From positions 1,240,001-1,304,000 of the forward strand of contig JARGXX010000068.1 of NCBI GenBank assembly GCA_030374765.1: a stretch of 64,000 nucleotides of DNA, written 5' to 3'. How positions within the stretch are numbered: the first letter of the stretch is position 1; the number at the start of each line of letters is the position of its first letter. A model generated the notes under the pieces. The model did no database searches. It was not told the DNA's origin and was given only the letters and a program-made list of their open reading frames with translations. The DNA comes from Agarophyton chilense (taxonomy: Eukaryota; Rhodophyta; Florideophyceae; Gracilariales; Gracilariaceae). Positions 30,910 to 40,619 of the stretch are shown here, piece after piece. The position numbers and the translations under genes are program-made.

Positions 30910-33900
30910 ATGGCACGTAAGGCGCCGCCGCCATCGCCGTCGCCGTCGCCGTCGCCGCGCACACAGCCGCTGCTGCTGCTGCTGCGCGTGTTGAGCGTGC
31001 TTCACGTGGTGCTGGCGTCGCTACCAGCGCCGTCCGCGCAGATACCACGTTGGCTACCAACGTTCCGCGCCGCCGCCCAACTCACCGTCCCCCTTCAGCT
31101 GCTTCTCTGCGGCTACGCGCACGCGCACCACGCGCCGCGTCCGCAACGCGCGCTGGGTCTGTGGTTACAGCTATGGCCGCCGTACATAGCGCTTGCCTTG
31201 CTACACGCGTTGGCGCTTGCGCGCGAGCCGCGCGTCGCGCGAAGCGCACTACCGGCCGAGCTGTCCATGCTGGCGCCGTTTGCGTCGTCGCTCATGGCTT
31301 TTTCGCTGCGCGACGGCTGTGTGCCTGCGCCGGCCTTGTTGCCTTCGTTGCTGTGGTGCTCGCTCACGTATCCCGCGCTGCGCGCGCTCATGCCGCCTTG
31401 TGGCGCGTCGCGCGTCGCGCTTGTGCGTGCCGCTGCTGTCGTGGCCGCCGCTTTGCTGGCAAACGCCTTTTGGCTCACGCATCTTCCCGGCGTGCGTCGC
31501 GTCGTGCTGCTCGACGTCCTGGCGTACGTCCCGTTTCTCATGCATCTTCCCGTCTTTGCCGCCGGCGTGCTTCTTTCCTTGTGGCACTCTTCCGTCTCAT
31601 CGTCGTCGTCGTCGTCGTCTGCGTCGTCGTCGTTGTCGTCTTCGTCGTCATCGTCGTCTTCGCCACCGTCGTCGTCGTCGTCGTCGTCTTCGTTGTGGGG
31701 CGACGTGCTGCGCGCGCTGCTGCGCGCGCTGCTGCCGCTGGTGCTACTGCTGCCGCTCACGCGCGTCGCCGCCACCCCCGCCGCTCCGCCCTTCGCGCGC
31801 GCCCTCGCCGTTGTCGCATTGCCCGTGCCGTGCTTCGCGCTGCTGCTGCACGCCTGCTATCTCCCGCCTTCTTCCTCCTCACCGTCCGCCTTCTCCTCCG
31901 CCTCCGCCTCCGCCTCCGCCTCCGCCTCGGCTTCCTCGCTGGCGCGCGCCGTCAATCGCACCGCGTACGCCGCCTTCCTGCTCGCCCACCCGCTGTACCG
32001 CCTCATGTCGCGCTCCATATGCGCCCCACACTCGCACCCGCTCTCGTTTCTGTGCTACGAGTCGCACGAGCCACCGCGTCTGCCCGCCACCCACGGGCTC
32101 TTCTCGCCCTTTCAGCCGGGCCATGCCGCCCGCACCGCCGTCGAGCACGCCGTCGTGCGCGCCTACTCCACCTCTCTGCTTTTCGAGGAGGGTGTCAATG
32201 TGCTTGTTTTTCTACTAGCGCTGCTGCTGCTGTCGTTTCTGGCCTGTCACCTGGTTTTCGTGCCGTTGGCCGCCCTGGCCGACGCTGCCTGTCGCACCGT
32301 TTCCTACTTGGCCGACGAGTCGCTGCTGCCTCCGCTGCTGGCGCTGTTGCACGGCCACGCCGCCCACCCTTTGCCGCGTCGTCACATCTCAAAGCCGCTG
32401 CGCTACCTTCGCCTACTGCTGTACTATTGCTTTTTCATCTCCTTTCTGTGCTTTGTATATCATTTCTCGCAGCCCATCGCGTACCAACTGCTCAGCAAGC
32501 CGCCGCCATGGCTGTGCTGGCTGCCGCACGTCCTGTATCGCTGCCACCCCAACGCGTCCCACCGCCGCGGCCTCGTGCACTTTCTGCTCACCAATAGCTA
32601 TGTGCAGGCCTTTGTCGCGCTCTGTCGCCTCGTTTCGCTGCTCACCCTGCCGGCAATGACCTCTAACCTGTTGGGGCACTTTCTCTTCCCCAGAGCCAAT
32701 TGGCAGCCGCTGCCCACCATCTCGCACATGTTGCTGCACTCCCACCGCGCGCACCCCACCGTCGCCGACGAGGCCGTCCGTCCTAACCTGCCCCACCCCC
32801 ACGGCACGCTGTGCAAGCCGCTCATGCTCGACTTTGCGCTCTTCATTCGCTACGTCACGCGTGGCACAAACCCGCGCATAGTCGCCACTAACACGCGCCG
32901 TGCAGTGCGCGTCATGCACGACAGCGGACTGCCTCGCCACATGTGGTGCGTGGAGGTTGTCACCGACTGTAGCATGCGTCTTGTCGAGCAGCTCAATGAC
33001 ATGGCTGTTCGCCAAATCGTCGTGCCTCCTGATTATCAGCCCCCGCACGGCGCAAAGTACAAGGCGAGAGCGCTCAACTTCGCCATTGGCGCGTCCAACG
33101 CTGGCGCGTACGACTGGATCGTGCATCTGGATGAGGAAACGATTTTCGACGTTGACACCGTGCGCGCCATTGTGCACCATTGCGGCGTTGAGAGCTACAA
33201 CACGCGCGTGGCGCGCTCGCAGCAGTGGCCGTGTATTGGGCAGGGTCCCATTGTGTACGGGCGCTCTATGACTGATTACGCCACGGCGGGCGGCAACTGG
33301 CTCACAACTTTGGCCGATTCCAATCGCGTGTCGGACGACTGCGGACGGTACCGACTGCAGTTTGAGTGCGGCGAGGTGTGGGTCGGTATGCACGGCTCGT
33401 TTGTGGTGGCCGCCAACTGCGTGGAGCGTGAAATCACGTTTGACCACGGCGTGGACGGCAGCATTGCTGAGGATGCGTTCTTCGCCATGCTGGCGCGATC
33501 GGCAAAAGTGCGTTTTCGATGGATTGATGCGCTCATGTTTGAGCAGAGCCCGTTCACAATACGCGACTTTGTCAAGCAGCGCTCGCGATGGCTGGTGGGC
33601 GGTATGCGCGTGGTGAACAGCGCGCAAATCCCGCTGCGACTGCGTTTTGTCATGGGAACGCTCACTGCTCTGTGGTCCATGATGCCCGTGACGTACTTCA
33701 CGCTGGTAGTGGCGGTGGCGCTGGGCAGCGGTATGGAGGATTCGTGGTGGAAACACACGTACTACCACGTGATGCTGCCCTTGCTGGCGGCCATCTCGCT
33801 GTGGAGCTATGTGCTGGGCTTCATGGTCACTTTTTCGGTGTGGAGCGTGGGGCTGGTGCGATACATTGTGCTGCTGTACGCGCAGGTGATTCTGACGCCT

Positions 33901-34032
33901 GTGTTTGGGTTTGTGGAGATGAGCGCTGTGGTGTACGGGCTGCTCAACTATAACAAGATCTCGACAGCGTTCCATGTTGTACAAAAGGACGGCGAGGTGG
34001 GGGTGGGCGAGCGGCAAAGCTTGCTGAGCTGA
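30910..34032 (+). CDS. Egghead-type GT2 glycosyltransferase with N-terminal acyltransferase-3-like membrane domain
   Basis: 1040 residues. The C-terminal part (about 620-1030) matches Egghead, the beta-1,4-mannosyltransferase of animal glycosphingolipid synthesis: YVTRGTNPRIV, KYKARALNFAI, DWIVHLDEET (the DxD-like acidic motif, about residue 735), NWLTTLADSNRVSDD, a lone-acid block DGSIAEDAFF, FVKQRSRWLVGG, and trailing membrane spans. The N-terminal 400 residues hold about ten hydrophobic segments broken by a poly-Ser insert (about residues 229-262). They end with LARAVNRTAYAAFLLAHPLY, like the last span of acyltransferase-3 (OafA) proteins; LWLQLWPPYIALALLHAL also fits that family. The fusion is unusual. 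The start at 30910 has better context (GTCATGG) than an in-frame ATG at 30844. Sugar and acceptor are unknown. Confidence 0.8.
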   Translation: MARKAPPPSPSPSPSPRTQPLLLLLRVLSVLHVVLASLPAPSAQIPRWLPTFRAAAQLTVPLQLLLCGYAHAHHAPRPQRALGLWLQLWPPYIALALLHALALAREPRVARSALPAELSMLAPFASSLMAFSLRDGCVPAPALLPSLLWCSLTYPALRALMPPCGASRVALVRAAAVVAAALLANAFWLTHLPGVRRVVLLDVLAYVPFLMHLPVFAAGVLLSLWHSSVSSSSSSSSASSSLSSSSSSSSSPPSSSSSSSSLWGDVLRALLRALLPLVLLLPLTRVAATPAAPPFARALAVVALPVPCFALLLHACYLPPSSSSPSAFSSASASASASASASSLARAVNRTAYAAFLLAHPLYRLMSRSICAPHSHPLSFLCYESHEPPRLPATHGLFSPFQPGHAARTAVEHAVVRAYSTSLLFEEGVNVLVFLLALLLLSFLACHLVFVPLAALADAACRTVSYLADESLLPPLLALLHGHAAHPLPRRHISKPLRYLRLLLYYCFFISFLCFVYHFSQPIAYQLLSKPPPWLCWLPHVLYRCHPNASHRRGLVHFLLTNSYVQAFVALCRLVSLLTLPAMTSNLLGHFLFPRANWQPLPTISHMLLHSHRAHPTVADEAVRPNLPHPHGTLCKPLMLDFALFIRYVTRGTNPRIVATNTRRAVRVMHDSGLPRHMWCVEVVTDCSMRLVEQLNDMAVRQIVVPPDYQPPHGAKYKARALNFAIGASNAGAYDWIVHLDEETIFDVDTVRAIVHHCGVESYNTRVARSQQWPCIGQGPIVYGRSMTDYATAGGNWLTTLADSNRVSDDCGRYRLQFECGEVWVGMHGSFVVAANCVEREITFDHGVDGSIAEDAFFAMLARSAKVRFRWIDALMFEQSPFTIRDFVKQRSRWLVGGMRVVNSAQIPLRLRFVMGTLTALWSMMPVTYFTLVVAVALGSGMEDSWWKHTYYHVMLPLLAAISLWSYVLGFMVTFSVWSVGLVRYIVLLYAQVILTPVFGFVEMSAVVYGLLNYNKISTAFHVVQKDGEVGVGERQSLLS

Positions 34033-34680
34033 ACCTTTATTGGTGAACGCACGGGACCTTCTAGATAACATACGCTTCGTAGCTGTAGAACGCGGACACA
34101 TCATGATGTGGGTCGCCGTAAACTGGGACAGTTTTGGGGAATCCGGGGAGAGCGCGCGCGGCGCGGCGCGTGCTTGTACCTCACGCAGGTAGAGCGCACT
34201 ATTGTGATGGCGCGCGGGCGACGCATGCCAAGGCAAGCCAGCGCAGCAGCGGCGCGCGTTCTCAAAGCGAGCGCGAGAGCGACGCTGCGCACGCAAGCAA
34301 GCACGCGCAACCCATGAACATGATGGCGTTCTGCGTGGTGAGAAGCGGCGGCGCGCTGGCGGCGTGCGTGAGTTGAAACGCGCTGAGCTGCGCGCAACGA
34401 CGCGCGCAACTGGCCGAGTGTGCGAGATTCGTTGAGGGGGCGGGTGGCGGCGGGTTGGTGGGGCGGCGGTGGTTGAGGGCGGGCAGGGCTCTCTGGTGTG
34501 TGCGTGGTTTCTGCGCGGCGATGCGGGGGCGTGCACGCTTTGCGCGTGAGGCGGTGTACGTGACGGCCGACGGGGGAGGGGGTGGATTGTGACGGATTAG
34601 GTACAAGGTACAATTTAGGATGCGTACGGGGGGTGGGGGGTGCGTATTAGTAAAGAAATGATGTCGGGGTGTTCGCAGCG
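34033..34680. other. Convergent 3' region, GC-rich
   Basis: It separates the 3' ends of the egghead-type gene and the small membrane protein gene. Long open frames here are composition artefacts. Confidence 0.5.
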
Positions 34681-35373
34681 CTAGGTAAGCAGGTCGGCAA
34701 GACGGTCCACAACGGCCACGACGAACGGCGGCGTCTTCTGCGCAATGGGCACCATAACATCCACAACCTGGCGGTACAGCGACGGGTGTCCAGGCTCTGC
34801 CACCTCGCGCACAAGACACAGCAGAAAGCCCAGCGACGCAGCACGACCGCTAACAGCCTCGACGGCAGTCCAGATGGGTGCGGCGGGGCGGCGCGCGTTT
34901 GCACGCGGCACCACAACATGCTCCGACGCAACGCGCGCGCGCTCGCGCGACGCGCGCGATGACGACGAGACCGACGGCGACGCTAGCGGCGGCGCGGCGG
35001 CGGCGGCACGCGCTATGGTGGCTGCCAGAAGGTTGCGGCGCTGTAGCGCGGTGAGCTGGGCGAATTGGCGCGCGGCGTGACGGGTATCGGTGACGGAGGC
35101 GTCGGCGAGCAGCAGCGCGGCGGGCGGCATGGGCGATGCTGCGGCGGATGCGGCGCGCGCGGCTGATGAATCGCTGCTTTGACGACGGGCGCGCGTGGCG
35201 CGCCGCGCGAGCAGCAGCGCGGCTGTGGCGGCGGCGGCGGCGGTGGCGGCGGCGGCGACGGCGGCGAGTAGCACGGGCGGCGGGGGGAGCGCGAAGGCGC
35301 GCGGCGCGCGGCGAGGGCGAGGGCGACGACGCGGCGGCGCGGCGGTGACGGCGGCGGGCGCGACGCGCTGCAT
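34681..35373 (-). CDS. Small Ala-rich membrane protein, unknown
   Basis: 230 residues starting MQRVAPAAVTAAPPRRRPRP. A basic Pro/Arg N terminus is followed by a hydrophobic Ala/Leu segment (about residues 30-55, AAVAAAATAAAAATAALLLA) and then RRATRARR, giving one probable membrane anchor. The last 70 residues read like a folded helical domain: APIWTAVEAVSGRAASLGFL, LVREVAEPGHPSLYRQVVDV and VVAVVDRLADLL. The N-terminal features could also be an organellar targeting peptide. I recognise no family. It is divergent from the phosphate carrier gene. Confidence 0.55.
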   Translation of the reverse strand: MQRVAPAAVTAAPPRRRPRPRRAPRAFALPPPPVLLAAVAAAATAAAAATAALLLARRATRARRQSSDSSAARAASAAASPMPPAALLLADASVTDTRHAARQFAQLTALQRRNLLAATIARAAAAAPPLASPSVSSSSRASRERARVASEHVVVPRANARRPAAPIWTAVEAVSGRAASLGFLLCLVREVAEPGHPSLYRQVVDVMVPIAQKTPPFVVAVVDRLADLLT

Positions 35374-35909
35374 GGCGACGGGGGAAGGACGGGCGGGGGA
35401 AGAACGGCGGGGGAGAGAAAGGGAAAGAGAGAAAGGGAGAGAAAGAGGGGCGGGCGTGAGCAAGTAAAGCGAAAGCAAGCGAGCCGAAGCGAAAAATGGC
35501 GTACGCGATGCACGCCGCTCACACCCGGCTGCCAAAAGGGCTGGCGGAGGCGGAACGAGCGGCTGCGCGGCTGCGCGGCTGCGCGGCTGTGGCTGTGGCT
35601 GTGGCTGCGGCTGGGTCCTCGGCCACGGCGGCTGCTGGCCAGGAAAGTAGTTGCGTCAATTGCGTAGCGCCGCAAGCAATTGACAGGTGCTCCGCGTCGC
35701 GCACATGGCTGGCATGCGCACATGGCTGCAAATAGCAATTCGTGCAATCGGCGCCACCGCTCGACCGCTGTCAGCCGGGGGCGATCGACCGACCGAGCGC
35801 ACGCCGCCAGCGCCCCCAAGTCGCTACGCGCTGCTGCTCTTTTGCACTACGCCACTGCGATTCGTCTCTTCATCCGGTCGGAAGCGCTTGCCCAACGTCT
35901 TCAATCGCC
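35374..35909. other. Divergent promoter region with short tandem repeats
   Basis: It lies between the small membrane protein and the phosphate-carrier-like gene. Positions 35565-35612 hold runs of GCGCGGCT and GTGGCT. No gene. Confidence 0.5.
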
Positions 35910-37163
35910 ATGCCTGACGTCGTCGCCGTCGTCGCGCGCACGATTTCGATGGTCGCCGCGCTGCTGCCCGCGGCCGCCCTGGCCTCGGCGCTGCCGCTGT
36001 CGTCGCTGCGCGCGGCCGACATCGGCGTCGCGTCGGATGCGCCACGTCCGCTGCAGCTGCTGCTGCTCTGTTCAGTGCTGCTGTTGCTAGCGTCGTTGCT
36101 CAAGTCGCTGGCGCTCGTGCCTCAGGCTAACTTTCCGCACGTCGACCGCCTGGTTACGGCTTTGTGCGGCCTCACGTTGGCCGCTTTCTTGGCGCGTCGC
36201 CTCGCGCTGCTTGTGGCCGCCGGTCATATCTCACTGGCGCGATTCTTACAGTTCTTCATGGCTGGCGGCATCTGCGCCTTTCTCACGCACGCCGCTTGTA
36301 CCCCCATCGACGTCGTCAAGACCCGTATCCAGACCATGCCGGCGCGCTACGCCGGCATGGCCGATGCCTTTGCGCGCATCGTTGCCGAGGAGGGTTACTC
36401 CACCTTGCTCAAGGGGCTGGCCGCCACTGCCACTGGCTACTTCATGCACGGCGCTTTCAAGTACTCCTTCTACGAGCTTTTCAAACTTGTCTTCTCCACC
36501 GACGCCGCCACTGCCGTCAAGCCCCCGCTCTCCATTGCCGCCCTCTCCGGCTTCTTTGCCGAGTGCATTGCCTGCATCCTGCTGTGCCCCATGGAGGCCA
36601 TTCGCATCCGATCCGTCTCGGACTCTTCCTTCCCCACCACCGTCGTGTCCGGCCTCTCGCTGTTGCTCAAGACCGAGGGCGTGCACGGTTGGTACAAGGG
36701 GCTCCCGGCCATGCTTCTCAAGCAGGTCCCGTACACCGTGGGCCAGTTTGTGTCCTTCGAGCTCGCCGTCAATCTCGTCAAACGTACCGTCCTCGCCGTG
36801 CTGGGCGCCCAGAGCGCCTCCTCAGCTGTCGCCAGCATATCCTCTTTTGCCGGTCTCCTGGCCGGCATCACCGCCGCCATCATCTCGCACCCCGGCGACA
36901 CCATTCTCTCCAGGATTAACCAGCAAGAGAGCGATGATTCCGCCCTCAATCAGATTCTTCGCGTCGCCCGCGCTGCCGGCGTGTCCGGCCTCTTCACCGG
37001 CCTCTTGCCCAGGCTCGTGCAGGTCAGCTGCATGATTGGAGGCCAGTTTCTCATCTACGACTCCATCAAACTGTGGTGTGGCATTGTGCCGGCCGCTGCC
37101 TTGCCCACTGACCCGCTGCCCGCCGTGGCTGACGCTGTCGTTGCCGCCGCAAAGAGCACATGA
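35910..37163 (+). CDS. Mitochondrial phosphate carrier-like protein (SLC25A3 type)
   Basis: 417 residues. The three carrier repeats occupy about residues 110-390. Motifs: repeat 1 CTPIDVVKTRIQ, then GYFMHGAFKYSFYELFK; repeat 2 CPMEAIRIRSVS and KGLPAMLLKQVPYTVGQFVS; repeat 3 SHPGDTILSRINQ with GLFTGLLPRLVQ. The KQVPYTxxQF block and the Gly/Asp-bearing third motif are typical of phosphate carriers, which import phosphate with protons for ATP synthesis. The N-terminal 110 residues carry two extra hydrophobic segments (LLLLCSVLLLLASLLKSLAL; ALCGLTLAAFLARRLALLVA), an unusual extension. The start at 35910 (GCCATGCC) opens the coherent part. The plastid envelope is a less likely location. Confidence 0.85.
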   Translation: MPDVVAVVARTISMVAALLPAAALASALPLSSLRAADIGVASDAPRPLQLLLLCSVLLLLASLLKSLALVPQANFPHVDRLVTALCGLTLAAFLARRLALLVAAGHISLARFLQFFMAGGICAFLTHAACTPIDVVKTRIQTMPARYAGMADAFARIVAEEGYSTLLKGLAATATGYFMHGAFKYSFYELFKLVFSTDAATAVKPPLSIAALSGFFAECIACILLCPMEAIRIRSVSDSSFPTTVVSGLSLLLKTEGVHGWYKGLPAMLLKQVPYTVGQFVSFELAVNLVKRTVLAVLGAQSASSAVASISSFAGLLAGITAAIISHPGDTILSRINQQESDDSALNQILRVARAAGVSGLFTGLLPRLVQVSCMIGGQFLIYDSIKLWCGIVPAAALPTDPLPAVADAVVAAAKST

Positions 37164-37814
37164 GCCTGAGCTCGCCGTTTTGCTTCCGTTCTCTTCTTGT
37201 CGAGCCCGTCCATGCACTCGTTTTCACTTTTGGCTGTCATGTGGCACGCTTGTGTTGTGCTGTTTGTTTTTGTGGCTCTCAGCGCTCCTGCTCCCGCCTT
37301 TCTCGTCACTCTGCGCTGGTTTGTAATTTCTTTGTATTTGTTTTGTGCCGCCTGCCCCGTCTACCTACATACTGCTTGTGTTTTGGGGCACAGTCGCCTT
37401 TGGCCCTCGCCTTGGCACGATGAACTCCGCATTTCCAACCTAACCTCCATTCAGAGCAACACCCTCCCTATATATTGTTTTTTTTTTTTTGTGATCCAGT
37501 AGATGATAGTGCAACACTCACAACCACGACTAACTTTCTTGGAGCTCTCTGCCGAGGCAGCAATTGACCCATCTGTTGAGTAAATCACACGCGTGTTTGA
37601 GTGTTTGCTTTAACCATGAACATTATATTCATGGGATAAAGAGTCAACCCAACCCCTCCCCTCGCCCACGACTGGTGGTGCTTTGCTTCAAATCCGTCTG
37701 CAAGCAGTTCGATATTGCCTATCTGAGTTCATTTACAGTCGAAGCTCTACGAGCGATGGTATATGACGTGAACTTTGCGCCAACCAATTTAGTGCCCGCC
37801 TCTTGTAGAACGCA
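37164..37814. other. Convergent 3' region
   Basis: It contains a T12 tract near 37479. No further gene seen between the phosphate carrier and the CCB4-like gene. Confidence 0.5.
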
Positions 37815-38698
37815 CTAGGCATCCATGTCTTGATCACCCATTGAAACGCCAATTCGATCGCTTATGGCTTGAATCCAACCAAAGTCCTGCCCCGTAAACG
37901 GCCTAGGGCGGTCCGCGCCTACAATGACGCAAACATCTTCGCTCACGGGCTGAACAAGCACGGACTGTTACGCATACAAAGGTCAGTACGTACCTCGCAG
38001 CAACTGTCCACGGCCGCGGCCTGTATGCACGGATCAAAAAGTTGCACTGTGTCACTTACTTGACATTCCTTCGGGAGGAATCCAAATTCTGTTTCTCGAA
38101 CTGGAACAACCTTCATATCAGCCAAATATGAACGATTCCCGCTTTTAAACGCGTTCCAAATGATGCCTTCCTTCTGGACAGTCGCCACGGGCATTTCTTC
38201 TCGAAACTTGCCCAGAAAGAATCTTCCCTCGCCCTTGACCATCACCGCGACGCTCTTAACCCCCTCGATGCCTTCAAGGAGGGCCCGGGCACCGCGCTCC
38301 ACCTTCGACCCCTGCGGGCCTTCAAAGCCTGTCGCTACGTCCACTCCGCCCATCTCCACACGCGCTCGTCTTTCCGAAATCTCTGCTCTGGCCAATCCGT
38401 ACAAAATCAGCGTAGCACTCGCTGCCACGCCTAACAGGTCGGCCCGGGACTGCGTGGCGGTGAGCCTATCCAATGGTGTCAAAACTAAACGATTTCCGAG
38501 CAATGCGGTGAGCAAACAACCACCTGTTATCAGGGAAACGCGCCCGGAGCTGACTTCCATTTTTACTGCGCTTCGCTGACATTCGACATGGACCCTCGAA
38601 CGATGAATCATCGGCTTCAGTGCTGCGTTTTGAACAAATGACGTTTTACCTCTCGCAGTCATTGCGGTGTATGCACTTTTTTCGAGCTGTGAAACCAT
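37815..38698 (-). CDS. CCB2/CCB4-family cofactor assembly factor, two exons
   Basis: Exons 38698-38060 and 37964-37815, 262 residues. The intron (38059-37965, 95 bp) has donor GTAAGT, branch sequence TACTGAC and acceptor AACAG. Without splicing the frame runs into unrelated residues; spliced, it reads FGFLPKECQ then SVLVQPVSEDVCVIVGADRP, the expected continuation. CCB2/CCB4 are thylakoid proteins that attach haem ci to cytochrome b6. Visible: an N-terminal Ser/Arg-rich transit-peptide-like region (about residues 1-50), two membrane spans (about 54-72, 86-103) with RADLLGVAASATLILYGLAR between, then a soluble domain. The ATG at 38698 has context AACCATGG. It implies a photosynthetic host. Whether CCB2 or CCB4 is uncertain. 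Confidence 0.75.
37965..38059 (-). other. Intron of the CCB4-like gene (95 bp)
   Basis: Phase 0, donor GTAAGT after CAA, branch TACTGAC about 16 bases before the acceptor, acceptor AACAG. Confidence 0.8.
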
Positions 38699-39366
38699 GG
38701 TTGGGGAACAACGGTAGTTATGGACACGGTTGCTGGGTCGATGCAATGCAGCCGCGATCAAAAGAAACTGGCAGCTTTATCCAACTTCCATCACTCCGAG
38801 CAATTTTTAACTTTAGACATTACCACAACGGTGAGTGTTAAGCGCTGCGAACAACCGGAAGACGATCTCGGGGCCGAAACGCGGAGCCTCTTGCATTTTC
38901 GCATTTCAACAGGTTTTTTTTAACACTACTATTTCGAACGATAGAATAAGTGCAACCTTGTATGCTTGGTACTTGAGCAGCCAACCATCCTCATGTCTTG
39001 ATTCCCCACTAATAACGAGAAGACGCGTGTGGGCTGATACGTACTGTGTATCGTCCATGCAAGTAACTACCCAATCATGATAATTGAAGAACGTTTTCCT
39101 GACAATGACGAAGGGGGATCGTAGGACACATCTTAAGGGCGACCATTTGACGATGCGACGGTCATTCACCGACGGTTTCGCCAGATAAACCCAGAGGGTC
39201 AATTCCACACCGTTTGATTCTGCTGAAACCCGTGTACTTTCGTTTTACATCTACCTTCTAGAAAACCCAACATCTTCCGGGGCAGCAGCTGAGAAACGGG
39301 ATCTTTCTGACTCCCGATCCGGGGGATTCTTTTGCAGTTCATCTCCGGCTAAGAGGATCCGAAATA
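38699..39366. other. Divergent promoter region (CCB4-like / SDR)
   Basis: Moderate GC between two head-to-head genes. No gene seen. Confidence 0.45.
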
Positions 39367-40452
39367 ATGAATACTCCGTCGAGTACATGTGGAAGACCGC
39401 TCCGATGCTTCAAGTGCAAAGCTACTGTGTCCTCAGGGGGATCAAGGCTTCAAACCTTTATTGATTTCTTCTTTTTGTACCTCATCGGAATGTGCGAGTT
39501 GCTCCGTCAATGGCTGTTCACAACTCCGGTTGATGATGACCACATCATTCGGCTTTACAACGATATTGATAGCCACAAACCTATCATTCTCTTAAGTGGA
39601 ATTACGTCGGGCATCGGCGGCGAGCTATTGCGTCATTTTACTGCTTCTTCTGCTCATGTGATAGCCCTGGGTCACAATCCCCGTCCGGCCTTTATCCGCA
39701 AGTACACGATGCTGCCTGTCAACTTCGAATCAGTGGAGAGCACCCTTGCAACCGCGAACGAGCTTATCGCTATGTTGGGACATGTACATCCGGATCGCAA
39801 CGTAATCCTCGTTCACTGTGCAGCGGTTTACAACCCTTCCGACACGAACGACTCGAACTCAGTACAACGAACGCTCCTCATCAATACGTTCTTGCCTGCT
39901 GTTTTCATTGAGTCTATTAGCAATGTAATTAGCGGGGTGATCTGCATCGGTTCTTCATCCCAGAGAATATCTCCGAAACTTGAACCAAGCTGTGTGCTCA
40001 CTGCAACGCAATCGGCGTACGCAGCTTATCCATTTTCCAAGTTACTCAGCTTGGTGCATGCGATGGATTGGGGATGGCGCTCAAAAAAGCCGTGCATTGT
40101 CATACACCCTGGCATAGTCGCCACAGGTCTGTACCAAAACGAACCAGGAATCAGAGGTGTAGTACTTCGCTTGATTGTATCTGTTGCTGCATGGAGCCCT
40201 GAGAAATCCGCTTTGAGAGTCTTGTACGTGCTAGAAGCTTCACGGTTCCTTGAAGCAGCCAGGTACCGCTCCAGGCCAAGAAATTTTCTGGAGACCATGG
40301 ATTTCAGCAACGCCTACTGGGACTCTGTATCTCTCAAGGCATCTCCAATGCCTCGACAAGTCCGCGAATGCTTTCCGCGTGGATTGGCGGACCATATTCT
40401 TCAGATAACGAAGGACAGTTTCGAACAAGTATCTCAATCTCAATCTCAGTAA
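39367..40452 (+). CDS. Short-chain dehydrogenase/reductase family protein
   Basis: 361 residues. Rossmann-fold SDR elements in order: LLSGITSGIGGELLRHF (cofactor glycine motif TSGIG, about residues 76-92), HCAAVYNPSD in place of NNAG, CIGSSSQ with the catalytic Ser, YPFSK supplying the YxxxK pair, and IVIHPGIVATGLY after it. All catalytic residues are present. The N-terminal 60 residues include a hydrophobic stretch (FIDFFFLYLIGMCELL), so it may be membrane-tethered like retinol- or ketosteroid-type SDRs; a start at the internal Met near residue 42 is possible. The tail ends in a Gln/Ser repeat. Substrate unknown. Convergent with the BT1-family gene, 167 bp apart. Confidence 0.82.
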   Translation: MNTPSSTCGRPLRCFKCKATVSSGGSRLQTFIDFFFLYLIGMCELLRQWLFTTPVDDDHIIRLYNDIDSHKPIILLSGITSGIGGELLRHFTASSAHVIALGHNPRPAFIRKYTMLPVNFESVESTLATANELIAMLGHVHPDRNVILVHCAAVYNPSDTNDSNSVQRTLLINTFLPAVFIESISNVISGVICIGSSSQRISPKLEPSCVLTATQSAYAAYPFSKLLSLVHAMDWGWRSKKPCIVIHPGIVATGLYQNEPGIRGVVLRLIVSVAAWSPEKSALRVLYVLEASRFLEAARYRSRPRNFLETMDFSNAYWDSVSLKASPMPRQVRECFPRGLADHILQITKDSFEQVSQSQSQ

Positions 40453-40619
40453 CAATGAGAGCGTGGAAACTCAACTGACCTATAGGAATGAGCGTATTTT
40501 TTCGACCGAAGAGCAAGCCATGCTGGAACATTTGTGGAAATCATTGTACAATGCAAAGTCAAGGATATCGGGGAACCTGTTTTGACCCATAACGATAATT
40601 CTTTTGGGTCCTATATCTA

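Noticed and set aside
31050-32597. 515-codon open frame in the +2 frame over the egghead-type gene
   Set aside because: It is made of Arg/Ala/Val runs caused by the GC-rich third positions of the real frame and contains no domain.
32413-34536. 707-codon antisense frame over the egghead-type gene
   Set aside because: It mirrors the codon bias of the coding strand and is His/Arg/Gln-rich with no motif. The sense frame has clear Egghead landmarks.
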